Assembly: GCF_021130785.1 (NCBI RefSeq)
Contig: NW_025777984.1
Span: 18,108-82,107 of the forward strand
Source of the DNA: Homalodisca vitripennis
Lineage: Eukaryota > Arthropoda > Insecta > Hemiptera > Cicadellidae
Length of the DNA stretch: 64,000 nucleotides
Direction of reading: 5' to 3'
The notes beneath the pieces were generated by a model. It was given only the letters and a program-made list of their open reading frames with translations, was not told where the DNA came from and did no database searches. The first letter of the stretch is position 1. Each line of letters starts with the position of its first letter. Positions 35,315 to 50,629 of this stretch are shown here, one piece after another. The translations under genes and the position numbers were made by a program.

Positions 35315-38300
35315 AAGTTAACTAACTTGTGAGTGCACAGAATTGTCAGCTAATCTTTTTCAAACATTTTTAATTATATAAAAGGTATTTATTTGAATAG
35401 CTTATCATCAGGATCTTATTTGTAATTTTAAGACTTACAGTGTGCATTTTTGACGCTAACTACAAAATATCATCCACCATTTTCTCCCTATTTAGTATTG
35501 CTTGTTTATTGCATACTTAACTATTACAATATGTAAACGTTTCACCCGGAGAGAATGCATAATAGTTTATATAGCTTCATAATGGGTATCTTGAAATACA
35601 TGTTAGATTAGTTCGTACTGTAATATGCTGCTTTAATAATACTACTTTAGTAATACTATGATACATATTAGAAGAAAAGTTAACTAATCACAACTAAAAA
35701 ATACTTTCCGAACAGGTATTCCTCTAAGATGCAGTTAACGTTACTAATATGAGAGTAAACTTTATAAACTTTTACTTACTAGGAATTTCTGTAAAAGTTT
35801 AGAAATTACTTATTAAATTAAATTTATTAGTTATTAGTTATTATATACGATTGTAATGTACAAAAGCTAGGAAATATGACCAAACTGTTATTGGCATGCC
35901 AGGGTCAGACGTTCATAATATTATACGTTCTAGGCTAAGAAGATCTAATTACAGCAGAGTAAAATTTAACCAGAGTTAATCTAATTATGACAACAAAGCA
36001 TGTCATATGCCTCGGCACGCTGTTGAATATGTGCTATCTTAGATCTTGAATATATTGACGTAATATTAACCATGCGGTATTAACCTGTTATGTACAAACA
36101 CTTCTGGAAAACATCCTGCAAAAAATTTCCACCAGAGCGACATCCCGCAAAACTTACAGCATAAACAAAACTATGAATATGTTACGAATGACTTACGACT
36201 TGCAACCACTATAAAATGTATATGAAAACAAATCACTTTGCTAACTCAAACTGAATTGAATTCATGACTAATAGAAATTTGTATATCGTCAGATATATCT
36301 AGATTTAAGAAATTAAGATTATGTTCCTTATATGTTTTTAAAGTATGTCTAGAAAATATGTCAACAATAGCAAGGATCGTTGGGTGCAGCAGTTAACAGT
36401 TTCTATGTAGATTATAAACGGATGTAGACATATATTAGATATATATTATTTATATTAGATATATATATAAGACTTGGAATTTAATAGGGAGTTGTGAATA
36501 CGATATCTGCCGCAACTTCTAACGTTCAAAACCAGACTTTGAGTTGAAAAATAAATTCCTACTGTATTGGGTATATTCTTTACCCATCCACATTAAAAGA
36601 ACTATTACAATAAAGTGGCCGTACAATTGTTTGAAAATGGGTTTAAAATTTTTTTAATTTCTCAGAACAATATAATATTTCAGGATCTACACATAAATTA
36701 CGTACTACGAAACGAACCTCATAGCAAAATTGTGTACAATCAAATTATTACAATTCAATCGCTTGTTTAATAAAATATTCCAGATGAACACCAAATTACA
36801 TCTATTTTCCCCAAACTACACAATTAAGGAGTATTGTATTTGAAAATTTCGTACGGGATATAACATTTATCAGGTAATCTTACGGAAACTCAAACATTAA
36901 ACTTCTTTTGGATGTTATAAAATCTTCCTATAATAATTCTTTTATGTGTTTATAACAGTTAATGAGGAGTCAGTGTTAAAGTGAGTGTATGTAATACTGA
37001 TCACCAAAAGACTTTGTACTCTTCTTCAATATAGATATGATCATAATTATTATTATATATATTATTATAATTATTTTTTTGCCTGCAACTAAAACTGGAA
37101 GTGGTATAAAATACATTGTTTTTATATTGTTAAAATGTAGTTAGTATATATAAAGTGATACAGCATATTTGAATATACAATAACAAATATACAGAGTACC
37201 GCCACATTAGCAACTTAGCACTCTTAATAATAGGTTCATTGTTTACGTGGATAAACACCACCTACACTACAACATTCCTCTTATATTCTCTTTGCACTAT
37301 TTAATAAGAGATAAAAAGTTATTTTGGAAGTGATAACCATGATTTTCAAGAATGTACTGCTCGAAAAGTAAGACACTACATTACAGATAAGATGAAACTT
37401 TCAAGGTAAATTGAACATAACCACGAAACTTGCAAGGGACTATCTTACTAGTTTTTTAAAACAATATTTTCATGTTATCATTTTATATTTCCATGTAAAT
37501 ACAATCTTCATAGAATATTTTTATATATTCATTTAAAGTATGAAAATTTTTAAAATATAAATGAATAATTCCATTGCTTTTATAAGGCATAGTTAGTACT
37601 ACAGAGCCCTTTCGTACACTTCATATGTTGTTAGATGATTGATTTTTAACAAGGAGTTTTTACTGCTGTAAATTTTGAACAAGATAATTAAAAATACAAA
37701 TTTGTTTTGCAAACTGTGAAAATTCTATCACTTGTACTGTTCACTATGAAATAATTATTTCTTAACGACTTTGTTGAAATACCTCCTTACATATACATGA
37801 GATTTCTTTGAAGAAATAAATCGACACAACGGAATATCAAAGAATTTAAGAGAATATAACCAAAATCTTAAGATTTTACTGAAACCTGTTTCTTTTATCG
37901 CACAGGCGGACAGACATGCTGGTGGGTAGACAAACAAAGAGACTATTTTTAGAAGGACGTCTCTAACCTCAAACATGTTGCAAATAAAGTTTCACCTGAT
38001 CACGAACTTTGTTTTTTAAATTATTGTTGCTTTAATATAACAGCAAAGATAACAACAGAGGACGACCTTATAAGCTTGGAGAGTCGTTGAGGTCTAACAT
38101 TATAAAGGCTTTCTACTCATTACAACAAGGAAGTCCATTAAAAGCTGTTGGAGGAAGTGTCCGAATGATGAAAAGAAATTCTTTACACTGACTTGTTTTC
38201 TCGGAATGGTGTTCTTTAGGATTATATCTAGATAACCGAAAGTGTCGGACCATCCAAATATAAAATCACTCCCAAGGTCTATTTTTTAAATTTCATGGCC

Positions 38301-38875
38301 TTAGATATGATTTCCGGTAATTTAATTTTTTACCTTAACTTCAAATCATCCATCGTAATTAACAAATTTTCTTTTCTTATTATTAAAGTTACTGAGAACA
38401 GCAGTTCCATAATATATTCTGCTTCCATATTAGTAGGGTGGTTGTACATTACTTTAAAGCAATAATTAAATATTTATAATGATCACTTCATCCAGCTCAC
38501 CGGCGTGGGACAGCTTCATATTTTAATTATGTTTTAATTTATTCCACTTTGCTGCGGTAATAAATTAATATACTGCTTTATTTATTGATTATTGATGAAA
38601 AACGTTGCTTATAGTTCTAAACTTAAAGTACTAACAGTGTGAAACACGTTTTAAATATCAGAACACTGATAAATTATAATACTTTATTCATTAAAGATTT
38701 TGTAGTTTTTTATTTGAAATACATTTTTTATTTTTTTGCTTGTAATCAATGCAAGATTACAGTACGTCACACGACGTGGTTTAATAAAGGTTACATGGAA
38801 ATTTCAAACATAGGTTTTTTCAATCTTGGGAACAGGCCTTGTCCTGAGAACAGACAAACAATCGTACAGAAAAGA
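35315..38875. other. No gene seen; AT-rich gene desert
   Basis: Short chance ORFs and simple AT-rich runs (for example 36430-36475 and 37040-37075). Nothing else is supported. Confidence 0.5.
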
Positions 38876-38879
38876 AATT

Positions 38880-39000
38880 TTACTTCCCCCGTTAGGTAAA
38901 ATTGATATTGCATTAGGCTTAAAATGACGCTCAAGGATATCCCATGAATAGACATACACCACCATAGAACTCATTCTCGTCTATGTAGAGATGCTTTACG
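38880..39000 (-). repeat. GTTAGCG-family repeat, diverged fragment
   Basis: GACGCTCAAGGATATCCCATG and ACACCACCATAGAACTCATTC keep the order of the minus-strand central part. Confidence 0.5.
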
Positions 39001-39004
39001 CACA

Positions 39005-40485
39005 ATGAAAAGGCTACAGGTGCTGCCTTGCGGTTTGTTAGGTACGTGTGTAAAAATTGCATACGATTGCACTCAGACTGTTTCATACACACATATTATC
39101 ATTTCTCTCATTTAAACTTTTCATACACTTTACAAATTCATAGTACTTAAAATATCTTGAGCTTAAAAATTATTCTTCGGATATTGCAACATCTTTTTTA
39201 ATAAAATTACTATATATCGTGTTTTATGTATATATGAAATACATATGTAATTATGTAAACTTTTTAATTGGGTAGCATAAATTCAGACAATGCTACCTAT
39301 CGTAATATATGAAAACAGATGTAACAAGCTATAGACCTCAATTCTGCGAATGTTATTTACGGGCCAGTTGCGGTTCACAGAAATGACTGCAGTGTGTGAC
39401 AACTAATTAATAATGACATCGTTTTAGTTTGGAACTGCAATTAGTGAGTAGAGTGCATTTCTATGCCAAAAGGTCACCAGTCATATTTATTGGTACTTTA
39501 TGTGATTGCAATTGGGTAACTGGCGTAGTTACTGATTGCAGTAGTGTCTAGAGAGTAAACAACATGCTACAGCCAATAATCTAACATTTATATTTATAGT
39601 TTAATAAAGTTATTTAAAGTTGGAACAGTTAAGTAATACTTGGTGGGAAAGAGTTTGCAACCATTCTTACAACATCATACATAAGGTGCATGCTTTTAAT
39701 ATGAACGATATCATATAACTATTACCTTTTAAAACATGTAAAGAATGATCACACAATACTTTTTCTAATTATGTTTATTACTAATCAAAGTTATTGATTA
39801 ATACAATGTGAATTAATGGCCTTTCGAGGTGTTTTAGTTATTCGTAGTAGCTTATCGACGACAATACATTAAGTAGAGTTCTGAACAAAGAAAAGCAGCC
39901 TTAACTGACTTCATATATAGAAATATAGACTTCAAATATAGTCTGGTATCAGTAGTCAGCTGAGTACCAGAGTAGGTAAATTCTGATACTCTCATGACTA
40001 CTTGATTATTGATTGCCTTAGAAAAATAAGGAATTTTCGTAATAGTTATAAACAATTCTCAATATTCAGTACTAAATTAATTGAATCCATTTAGGACTTA
40101 CAGTCACCGGACAGTTTGTCCTCCTCCTCCACCCACCCTGCGATTTTCACGACTTGTTAGAGACAATCTACAGTTTGGACCGATGCCAGTTGTCTGATCA
40201 CCGACTGATCCCTATATAATCTCACTGGACATAAACCATAAACCACCACAATCTCCCATGTTATTCTAGTATATAATAGTGTGACATATTATTGAGAATA
40301 GTATTGAATTTAAAGTTTTTGCAGTAATCTCTGGTGTATGGGACAGTCCTTATTTTATGCTAACTATATCATTATTATTATTAACTTATAATTTAATAAA
40401 ATAAATAGCATTAGTCAAAAAATCCTAAAAATACACTAAAAGTCAAAAATGTTACAAATCGTAAAATAAACGATTAGTCCATGAT
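39005..40485. other. No gene seen
   Basis: AT-rich. A GC-intermediate patch at 40085-40250 has a TATA-like CCTATATAATCTC but no ORF. Confidence 0.5.
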
Positions 40486-40488
40486 TTT

Positions 40489-40865
40489 AGTTCGTCATTA
40501 ATTTAATTCAAAGCGTGGTCAAAGTACCCAGATGTGAGAAAGTGACCTTTGTTTACCTCTAAATCAGCCAGGTAAACAACGCACTAAACACTTGCATAGA
40601 TAAACTAGGAATCTCATCAATGCACTGAAAAGAAAAACAACAGAAAAGCACCAAGAAACGGGAATCTATACGATTAAATATTCCGATTGCACAAGCACTA
40701 AAATCCAACAACAGGGTTTATACTCTCAACCAGCGAACACAAGAGACCGATTTGTTCACTGTAAAAAAAATCTACGGTGAACCTGGCTGATTTAGAGGTA
40801 AACAAAGGTCACTTTCTCACATCTGGGTACTTTGACCACGCTTTGAATTAAATTAGTGACGAACT
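40489..40865. mobile_element. Foldback MITE, 377 bp with 85-bp terminal inverted repeats
   Basis: The arms 40489-40573 and 40781-40865 are reverse complements over 85 bp with a single mismatch (near 40498). Termini read AGTTCGTC...GACGAACT. The 207-bp interior has no ORF. Near-identity of the arms means a recent insertion or strong hairpin-based homogenisation. The 8 bp on each side (ATGATTTT and CAAATTTT) agree at 5 of 8 positions, so an 8-bp hAT-type duplication is possible but not proven. Confidence 0.9.
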
Positions 40866-40869
40866 CAAA

Positions 40870-42975
40870 TTTTTACATGTGTGATCAAAGTTTAGGAAAT
40901 TAAAACACTGGAGTGATTTGATATGTGCCACATATTTAAAAATTGATCACAGAAAAACTATCGTCTGAATGAGATGTTACTTTTCAAGGCAAGCGCAATG
41001 AAAGAAAGGCCTATTTTGATTAAATGACAATTTGCCCAATGAAAAAAGCTAAGATTTTAATAGAAGACGTGGTGAATTTATTTAATCATGCAATTTTAGT
41101 CACCGGCTGTACCCGACCCTTACTGGTAGGCCTACCGGAAGTACTTATTAATCTTCTAATCCGTCTAATTTTTATGTCCGTTGTTTGTGTGATGTTCGTA
41201 TTTACTTTATATTAAATAATACGACTATGTTAAATGCTAAAATATTTAAAAAAAAATTTAGTTCTACTTTGACAATCATTGCTTAACATTGAAACGTGCC
41301 AAAGCAATACAATTATTTTTTGGATTACTGACTAAAGGTATATATAAATGTATATACTGATTACTTGTACGTCTTAAAATTATTGCTTCATTTATTAATT
41401 CAGCTTTTAAGGAATATTTCACTATTCATAAATTCAAATATTTGTGAGTCAAACTGTTCACTATCAGTCGATTACTATATCAAATTGGCCAAATTTCGCC
41501 ATAAGCGATATATACAGAGTTATCGAACTTTAAACTGGGAAACTTTAACAAGACCGGCCTCTGTTCTGGGATTGCAAGGCGCCCGCCTACAGCGATAAGT
41601 TATTATAGTTGTGGCTCGCATAGCTTACTTACTGACTTCTGTACTGAATCTAGATTCATTTGGATTATTAGAGTTCAAGTAAATTGTTTAGTCCGAGTTA
41701 TGGAACTATTGATTTAATTAAAATATGCTTTCTATATTTAAGTATTAAGATTTCACAATCGGCTGGAAGGAATATTGAAATATCACTTCAAAATACATCA
41801 TAGTTTCAAATATCAATGATATTACCTAATATTTTCACACTTACAACTTCCAAAACTTTTAGGGCTGGTCAATTAAATACCCTAAATATTATCTGTACAT
41901 TCAAGCTTAAACGTTATTTTCTAAAGATGTGTAAATAATTTTTGTAACTTTGTGATGTCTAGCCTTTGATGAAAAATATTATTTTATTTATCTCCCTATT
42001 AAAATACATTAGTTTGAGTTATGAACAGGAGAAAATCATAAGTAGAAATGTAAAGAATCATTATATTGAATCTTTTGGTAAACATTTGACAATATTCTCT
42101 TTATGAATAAATGCTTGGAGATATATCGTTCTTTATTTTTTTAATGTATTTATATCGAAAAGGCAGACCATCAATGAATTTCAATAATTTAACAAAATTT
42201 ATTTTCAAACAGTTAAGAATTTTTGCGATTTGTTATGTGTACTCTTGCTGTAAATAATGTTACTTCTCACTATGTTCTGACTAGTATTTTAAGTATTACA
42301 TAAAAAAAACCTAATAATATTTTTCCTGAATCAAAACTTGTTTAATATTTTAAGATTAATAACATTAAAGTTATATTGAATATGTGGAAAATCTTATCTT
42401 GTACCTTTAAGACATAAAAAATTAAAATAATTTTAAAACTTTATTTATCATAAATTACATAACTGTTGTATAAAGCTGAAAACTGTCGAAATTTTTTATT
42501 GAAACCCATATTTTTATTTTTATTGTTATGTTATCCTACCTAAATTACAAAACTTATTTATGTTTAATTTCTCAAATATAATTAATTTACTGCAATTGAA
42601 TATATAAATAACGATAATAAACCTATCCAATTTATTATTCTTCTAATGGCTGTGGCTCATAGATGAATATTCTGGTCTTTCAAAATTCCGCTACCAAAAA
42701 TTAATTTTGCAATAATGATATATTTTTAATGACCAAAGAGCTGTAAACATACTTTAGTTTAACTGAAAGGTGATGATTTTGGATATTCTTCACAAATTAC
42801 AACTCTTTTGACACAACCATTGTCATAAAAATTTACTTTAAGAAACATAAAAAAAGTTTGGAAAAAAATCCTTTATATTGCTAAAATTAAGTTTTTAAAT
42901 ATCTAATATCATTTAGGTTTCATTGGAAAATAGATAAGACAAAATGTTCAAGAATGATTTACAAAATACGGTATA
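40870..42975. other. No gene seen; AT-rich
   Basis: Two chance plus-strand ORFs of 63 and 77 codons show no family features. Confidence 0.5.
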
Positions 42976-42979
42976 TCTA

Positions 42980-43190
42980 ATCATCACTCAATTAGGAAAA
43001 ATAATTTTCTGTTGTTAGCCGGGGGGATGAAAACATGTCTTTAATGTATGGTTTTCTATGTGTCTCCGCTTGTATGCAAGGAATCTCAAGAATAAAATGA
43101 GCGATGTATTTAACATTTTTCATGCAAACTCAACCTACGAAGCATATTACGCGACATGTGGTATGCCGTACTTCACCTTGTCAATATTGT
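42980..43190 (+). repeat. GTTAGCG-family repeat, 3' part
   Basis: GCAAACTCAACCTACGAAGCATATTACGCGACATGTGGTATG (about 43124-43165, quoted in decayed form across the module) matches the family's terminal module GTCACGCGACACGTGGTGTG. The upstream part is too diverged for sure boundaries. Confidence 0.5.
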
Positions 43191-43194
43191 CAAG

Positions 43195-43670
43195 ACAAAT
43201 TCCAAGAAGGCTTTTGTTGCTGTAACTTAAAATAAATGAATATTTGCATTCACAGTATTGTATTGAAGCTAGATTATTACCTTCCTTTTCAATCTAGGTT
43301 TGATAACACAATTACTAACCTTCCTACGATTAGTAATATTTTAAATAATATTTTCACCTTAAATTCAGCTGACTGAGCAGTAAATAAACAAGGTTTAGGA
43401 TTAGTTAATTTTCTAAATAAAAGTTTTCTTCCACTATTACAATATGGTTTAGAAAATTACTTCAAATATATGCAGTATTTTCAAAAATGGGGTGGATGTA
43501 ATTAATTCAATTAAATCGGGAAACATTGCTCTATCTGGCCATGTTCCAGTTGGGGATTGGTTTCGATAATACAGAGAGGTCGCTCGTGTGGAAATTGGGA
43601 TCTTGTATAAGCTCGCTGCTATGGAAATTCTAATTTTAATGTTAGAGATGTAGCCTCGAAAAGTGTTTTA
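43195..43670. other. No gene seen
   Basis: AT-rich with a GC-intermediate patch at 43520-43620. No repeat match found. Confidence 0.45.
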
Positions 43671-43676
43671 TAATAA

Positions 43677-43864
43677 ATAACATAATATGAATAAACTTTT
43701 AACACTTTTAAACTTTTATTTTCTTATACGATGTACATTTCGGAATCATTGATTCCATCTTCAGGTACGATTGTATCTGAAGATGGAATCAATGATTCCG
43801 AAATGTACATCGTATAGGAAAATAAAAGTTTAAAAGTGTTAAAAGTTTATTCATATTATGTTAT
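43677..43864. mobile_element. 188-bp near-perfect palindrome, inverted dimer of a Penelope-like end
   Basis: The arms 43677-43764 and 43777-43864 are reverse complements over 88 bp with one mismatch (in the CTTATACG/CGTATAGG part). They are joined by 12 bp that also partly pair. Each arm, read outward, carries CTGAAGA, a 7-bp stem GGAATCA/TGATTCC, then GAAA, like a hammerhead core. This CTGAAGATG...CGAAA pattern is common near the ends of Penelope-like elements, as I recall it. The structure is best read as two short element ends joined head to head. Confidence 0.8.
43771..43817 (+). ncRNA. Hammerhead-ribozyme-like motif (type I layout)
   Basis: Stem I is TTGTAT (43771-43776) with GTATAG (43812-43817), six pairs including wobbles. 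The core is CTGAAGA (43777-43783), then stem II GGAATCA/TGATTCC, then GAAA (43800-43803). Stem III is ATG/CAT closed by two bases (43803-43810), with H17 as C at 43811. The one departure from consensus is an extra T (43784) between the core and stem II, which may lower or abolish activity. The mirror copy on the minus strand (43764 downward) has the same core with a shorter stem I. Confidence 0.45.
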
Positions 43865-43869
43865 CTAAT

Positions 43870-44499
43870 TTTAATTTTCTAATATTATACTCCATTATAA
43901 GCTCGAAGAAAATCTCGTGTGTCAGGTTGTTTTTTTAGGTCAAAGGTTGACTTAGCCTTACATCGTGAAATAAAACGCAATAAAACGTATTTAAAAGTCA
44001 ATACAATACTGTTACAACTCACTTGTGCGTTGATGCAGAAGTTTACAATTGACTTTCACGAATAACTATCTTGTAGTGATACGAGTTACTGTAACTTTCT
44101 ACAATGATATGACTCTTTGTTCTGAAATATTTTTTTCTAAAATTATACTTTTAGAACATTCCCATTTCTCAGTATAATGGCCATTTTCATGAAAACTAAT
44201 TTATTTTCATTATTATTTTTTAAAACAAATAGACAAACTCCATAATTCTAGAACTGCTTAAACTTATTTATTTTTACATGAACAGAAAATCAATAAAGTA
44301 ACAGAAAACTATATTTGAGATAAGTCATTTGTTCTTTTACCTATGTTGGATAACTCATCAAATATATAAAATAAATTTAGACAAAGTAAACACATCATAA
44401 CATTGATTTGCCACATGCATAAGTCGAAAAATATGCGTTTTATTTCCTAATTAAATGTATATCTACAAAACTACCTACATATAACCAAAACCAATCGTT
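43870..44499. other. No gene seen; AT-rich
   Basis: No supported feature. Confidence 0.5.
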
Positions 44500-44503
44500 T
44501 TAA

Positions 44504-45434
44504 CCCTCCATCAGTCGCTTAAAATTAGAAACACCATCAGGCGCTCACGGAGGTTTCCTCCAGGTTAGCGAATAATGGATATCATAGTCGTTTAAACTGT
44601 TTTTATTTGTTTGAATATTCATACTGATTTAATTAAAATGTAATATATTCATTTTTAGAAATTAAATAAAAATTACTCTCTTATGTAATGAATTTTCCAA
44701 ATAAGAAATTCAAAATCTTAAAAAAATGTTATTGTATAATACCATGATTTATTTTAAGGAATAATGCAATTAATTGTAAAAATGTTTTACCCTTGTAATA
44801 ATATATGGAAATTAACTTAGTTTTTTAACTTCTGACAAAAACAACTTACTTCAATTCTTGAGATATTATACAATTGTATACAATTGTACAATTGTATTAC
44901 TCTTAAATCAAAATTTATTCTTCACTAAAAATATTTTTAAACACTACACAAAGTTTCAAACATTTTCCTTCTGGTTCTTATAACGACAATGTTCTATCCA
45001 TAAACAGTACTGAAATGTTCCCTAGCACACGGGTACTGATACTGACAAGTCTCTCGTCTTCATTCTCCATTTCACAAAATTCAAATAAAATATATTGTAA
45101 AACTTAAAAAGAAACCATCACAGGTCACACATTTAGGCGCACACAGATTATTACTCCATAAAAACTAAACAATATAAGACGCTCATGGAGATTTCGTCCA
45201 AGCACTACAAACACAACATCGGGCGCTCACGGAGGAATCGTCCAGTCTCGCACGGAAGTAGACCTCATACTGACAGATTTTGATAAAGATAAGCGGGAGG
45301 CTATTGCTTCGCTTCACCGAAAGATGCTCGTGAAGAACACTGCGGGAAACGACTGCCAACATCAGAAAAGTAGTACTATTTTTAATAATAAAAAATACAC
45401 GGAGGAAAACTCCGTTTTAGCGCCCGATGTAGGG
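44504..45434. mobile_element. piggyBac-type non-autonomous element, 931 bp, TTAA flanks
   Basis: TTAA at 44500-44503 and at 45435-45438 flank termini CCCT...AGGG, the hallmark of piggyBac insertion. Left end CCCTCCATCAGTCGCTTAAAA and right end (reverse complement) CCCTACATCGGGCGCTAAAA form an imperfect 17-20 bp inverted repeat. Inside, CATCGGGCGCTCACGGAGG-type motifs recur near 44534, 45174 and 45217, and in reverse near 45400-45428; these could be subterminal transposase-binding sites. There is no transposase ORF, so it must depend on an autonomous relative. Confidence 0.85.
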
Positions 45435-45444
45435 TTAAAGTAAC

Positions 45445-45795
45445 TTGAGAACGCAACAACACAGGTCACAACATATCTAACTTCAATGAACTTTTTTAAA
45501 ATTTCTAATTTTGAACTAGTTTATGTTTTGTTATTGCCACTTCTGGTGTCTGTTGGTGAGTTGCCACAAATTTAGTTAAAGGCATATTGTGTAAAAATTC
45601 AAAGGCTTGTTTTATAATAGTAATTGTGCAATAATTTAAAATTTACAAATTCTTTCTTTCACAAGTTACTTAGTAGAGAATGAATAGCGTATACTCACAT
45701 CACCCATGTACCCAAATAGACGTTCTATAAATGGGGTGAATGTAGACTAAATGTAAAGTATACGTTTTACAATAATAAAGCAAAAGTAAATATGT
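45445..45795. other. No gene seen
   Basis: AT-rich; no repeat identified. Confidence 0.5.
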
Positions 45796-45799
45796 CTGA

Positions 45800-45878
45800 T
45801 TTTACCAGGCGAAGTTAGGGCTAAGAAGCCCTTTCTAACACTTAACCTGGGGACCAACGGCCCTATAATAATTATTAT
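45800..45878 (-). repeat. 3' part of the 5S-derived repeat family
   Basis: On the minus strand GGGCCGTTGGTCCCCAGGTT (about 45849-45868) matches the GCCGTTAGTCTCCAGGTT tail of the 13.9-kb copy. It continues into GTGTTAGAAAGGGCTTCTTAG and CCCTAACTTCGCCTGG. The 5S-like head is missing, so this is a 5'-truncated copy as expected for retrotransposition. Confidence 0.6.
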
Positions 45879-45879
45879 T

Positions 45880-48004
<2,125 letters not shown>

Positions 48005-48009
48005 GCCAA

Positions 48010-50625
48010 TAAGACAGGCAAAACTAATACTACTTTCCTCTGTATGACAAACACCATGAGTGCCAACAGCTAACGTTCATTTCTTGTCCTAGCCTCAGCA
48101 CATATCTGAATAAAATTTATTAACAGGAATTAAAATTAATTAACGTAACTTTTATTGCAGAGTACTATGAAGCAAGTTTAAAATCAAACAAGAACTGCGA
48201 TACTTGTTTTATCCGGTTGAAAAATTAATACTTTATTTCACCTACGTAATTCCATATTATGACTTACCGAGATAATCATTTGATGTCAAGCTTATTCAGA
48301 GGAGCTGTTTGAGACATGAAAGTTTAATCTGGCATTGCCGAGTCGCTATTAAGCGTCTAGATTAATAACACGAGAGAGCAATAAACCGTGGTAGTTGAAA
48401 TGTTAAATGTTACGAGTTTTTACGGTGTAGCCAGCAGATGAAATACTTTAATTAGGATACTACGCACTCATAATTAAGATAGGAGATTTATACTACGTAA
48501 AATATGTGAATCAAAACCAATTTTTTTGTTTGAAAAGTATAGCGTTAACCTTAATTACGTTCATTTCATATCCCTAATGTATTAGGTATTTTATTCATCG
48601 TAATCAATATATCCAATCAATCTAGAAATAATTATACAAACTATTACATGAGTTGTTACAAAAACAGGATGTCAAACGTTTGTCATTATTACACGTATAT
48701 TACAAAAGCGAACAGTATCAATTTTACGCTCCAGCCTCTTTTTAAACTGTAAAAAACCTTATAACATATCTAAGTGTAAGGTAAAAACTCTATAAAAAAT
48801 TAAAGTATAGATAGGAATAAGAGGCCTACTCACGTATTCAGTTGTTTTATTGATTGTTTAAATTTTTTATATAAAACTAATAATTCTATATTACAAATTA
48901 TTTTACTTGAAATATGACTTCAACTTTTATTAATTAGAATATTTTAAAAAAATAAAACACTTTTTGAGAATTCCATAAATTAATATGGGATTGAAAGTTC
49001 TTCACGAGCGGTTATAGAAGTTGAGGAGTAGAATGCCGACAGATTGACTAAAAGACCATTCTTTTTTATTTTCTTACCGCAGATACGTGCGCCTGTTTGT
49101 AAAGAGTCTTCTCCTCTATTTCAAAAAAAGCCTTTGCTCACTGCTATCCGGGCAAGCTGTAAGAATTTTAAATGTATCTCTGATATTTAGGCCTAGGTTT
49201 AAATTAGTTTTGTTATTTTTATTGCTACTCTTTAATTAATTTTGTTGCCATAATGTTATATTTTCTTGTTAATGTCCTATAATTCTTTGCTTTACGATTA
49301 TTATATAACATCCATGTTTAGTAATAAAACTAATTGTTCGATTGTAACAATCAAATAACGAGGGTAGGCTGCTAGTTAAAGTAAGCCCAAAAGATATTCG
49401 TTCGAAAGATAATGACAATTAACTTTAAATAATATTGCACACTCTTAGCAGAATGTTTATCTAAGAGATTCAAGTAAAAATATTTTTATTCGTTACAATA
49501 TAAGTATATGAAGTGATAGTCTAAGAACGTTTACTTTATTCTCTTCTAAGAATTACGATTTCTCAAAACTGGAAATTGACTCGTTGGAATTATTCAATAA
49601 TATATAATGAATTATCTGAGAGAAATTCCAGAAATGTCAGAGGTACTTATAAAATATTTTCACTCTCAGAATTCAGGGCCCCATCTTTAAAACTAACATT
49701 TTTAAGTTGATCACTAGTATTAGCGACTACCAATTAACTCCGACATTTTTTTAATTCAATTTCATACGGAAAAAATGCTCATGGTATCTCTCGCAAAAAA
49801 TACTTAAATTGCGTGCAAATCCGAGGTTAACTGCAAACGCTGTGATTAGATTATTTATTTCTTTTCATGTAACTTCTATGAATGTTTTTTAGATATCAAT
49901 ATATAAAAAATGTGTTTGGACTGAGAATTTTTAATTGATTTTTCAGCTATTCGGGGCTTGAAAACTACTGTTAAGTAAGATTTAATGTTAATTTTAAACT
50001 CATTTTTAAATACTGTGATAAAACATAATTATAGAGATATGTTTAAAAAATCAGAATATTTGAATAAAACTGTTCTAAACTATATGTTTGTGTTATAAAA
50101 TAATAGGACTTCCGTAATAAGATACCTTTAAAAAATTGAGGTATACCTTTATAAAAAATTATATATTAATATTTGTTCCACCTATAACGGTAAAATCTAA
50201 AAATTACATTTTAAATAACATTTAACATATTACGTATAAGCGATAACATATAATGGAGCAGTTTTGTTTTTAAAGAAACAAAAGCACAATTCTGAAATAG
50301 AGTAAAAGTAACATTTTGGGTAATGGAGATAACCTTTCCTATGCTGCTTCTATTTTGCATTTATATGTCGCATAATTAAAAAAATTGCAATCATGTGAAT
50401 AAGGTTTTGGCTGTGAAATACTACTAATGTACGTAATATGTGTTTTAGTATGCTTAAACAAACAATCTTCAGCTCACTTTCAAAATCAACGTTTCTTTAC
50501 GTTATTAATACGCTTATGATTCCAAAAAGCAACTGATCCCAAAGTTTTTGTGAGACCTGCCTGAAGCGCAAAGCCAGTAAGCCACGTTAATAATGAGTCT
50601 CGTGCTAGATAACTCAATGGCGTAT
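48010..50625. other. No gene seen; AT-rich gene desert
   Basis: A minus-strand patch at 49060-49165 looks exon-like (22 open codons before a GTAAGA donor), but upstream stops and a missing acceptor make it weak. Nothing else is supported. Confidence 0.5.
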
Positions 50626-50629
50626 ACAA

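Noticed and set aside
49060..49165. Possible minus-strand exon ending at a GTAAGA donor
   Set aside because: Only 22 open codons, stops immediately upstream in that frame, and no acceptor that restores it.
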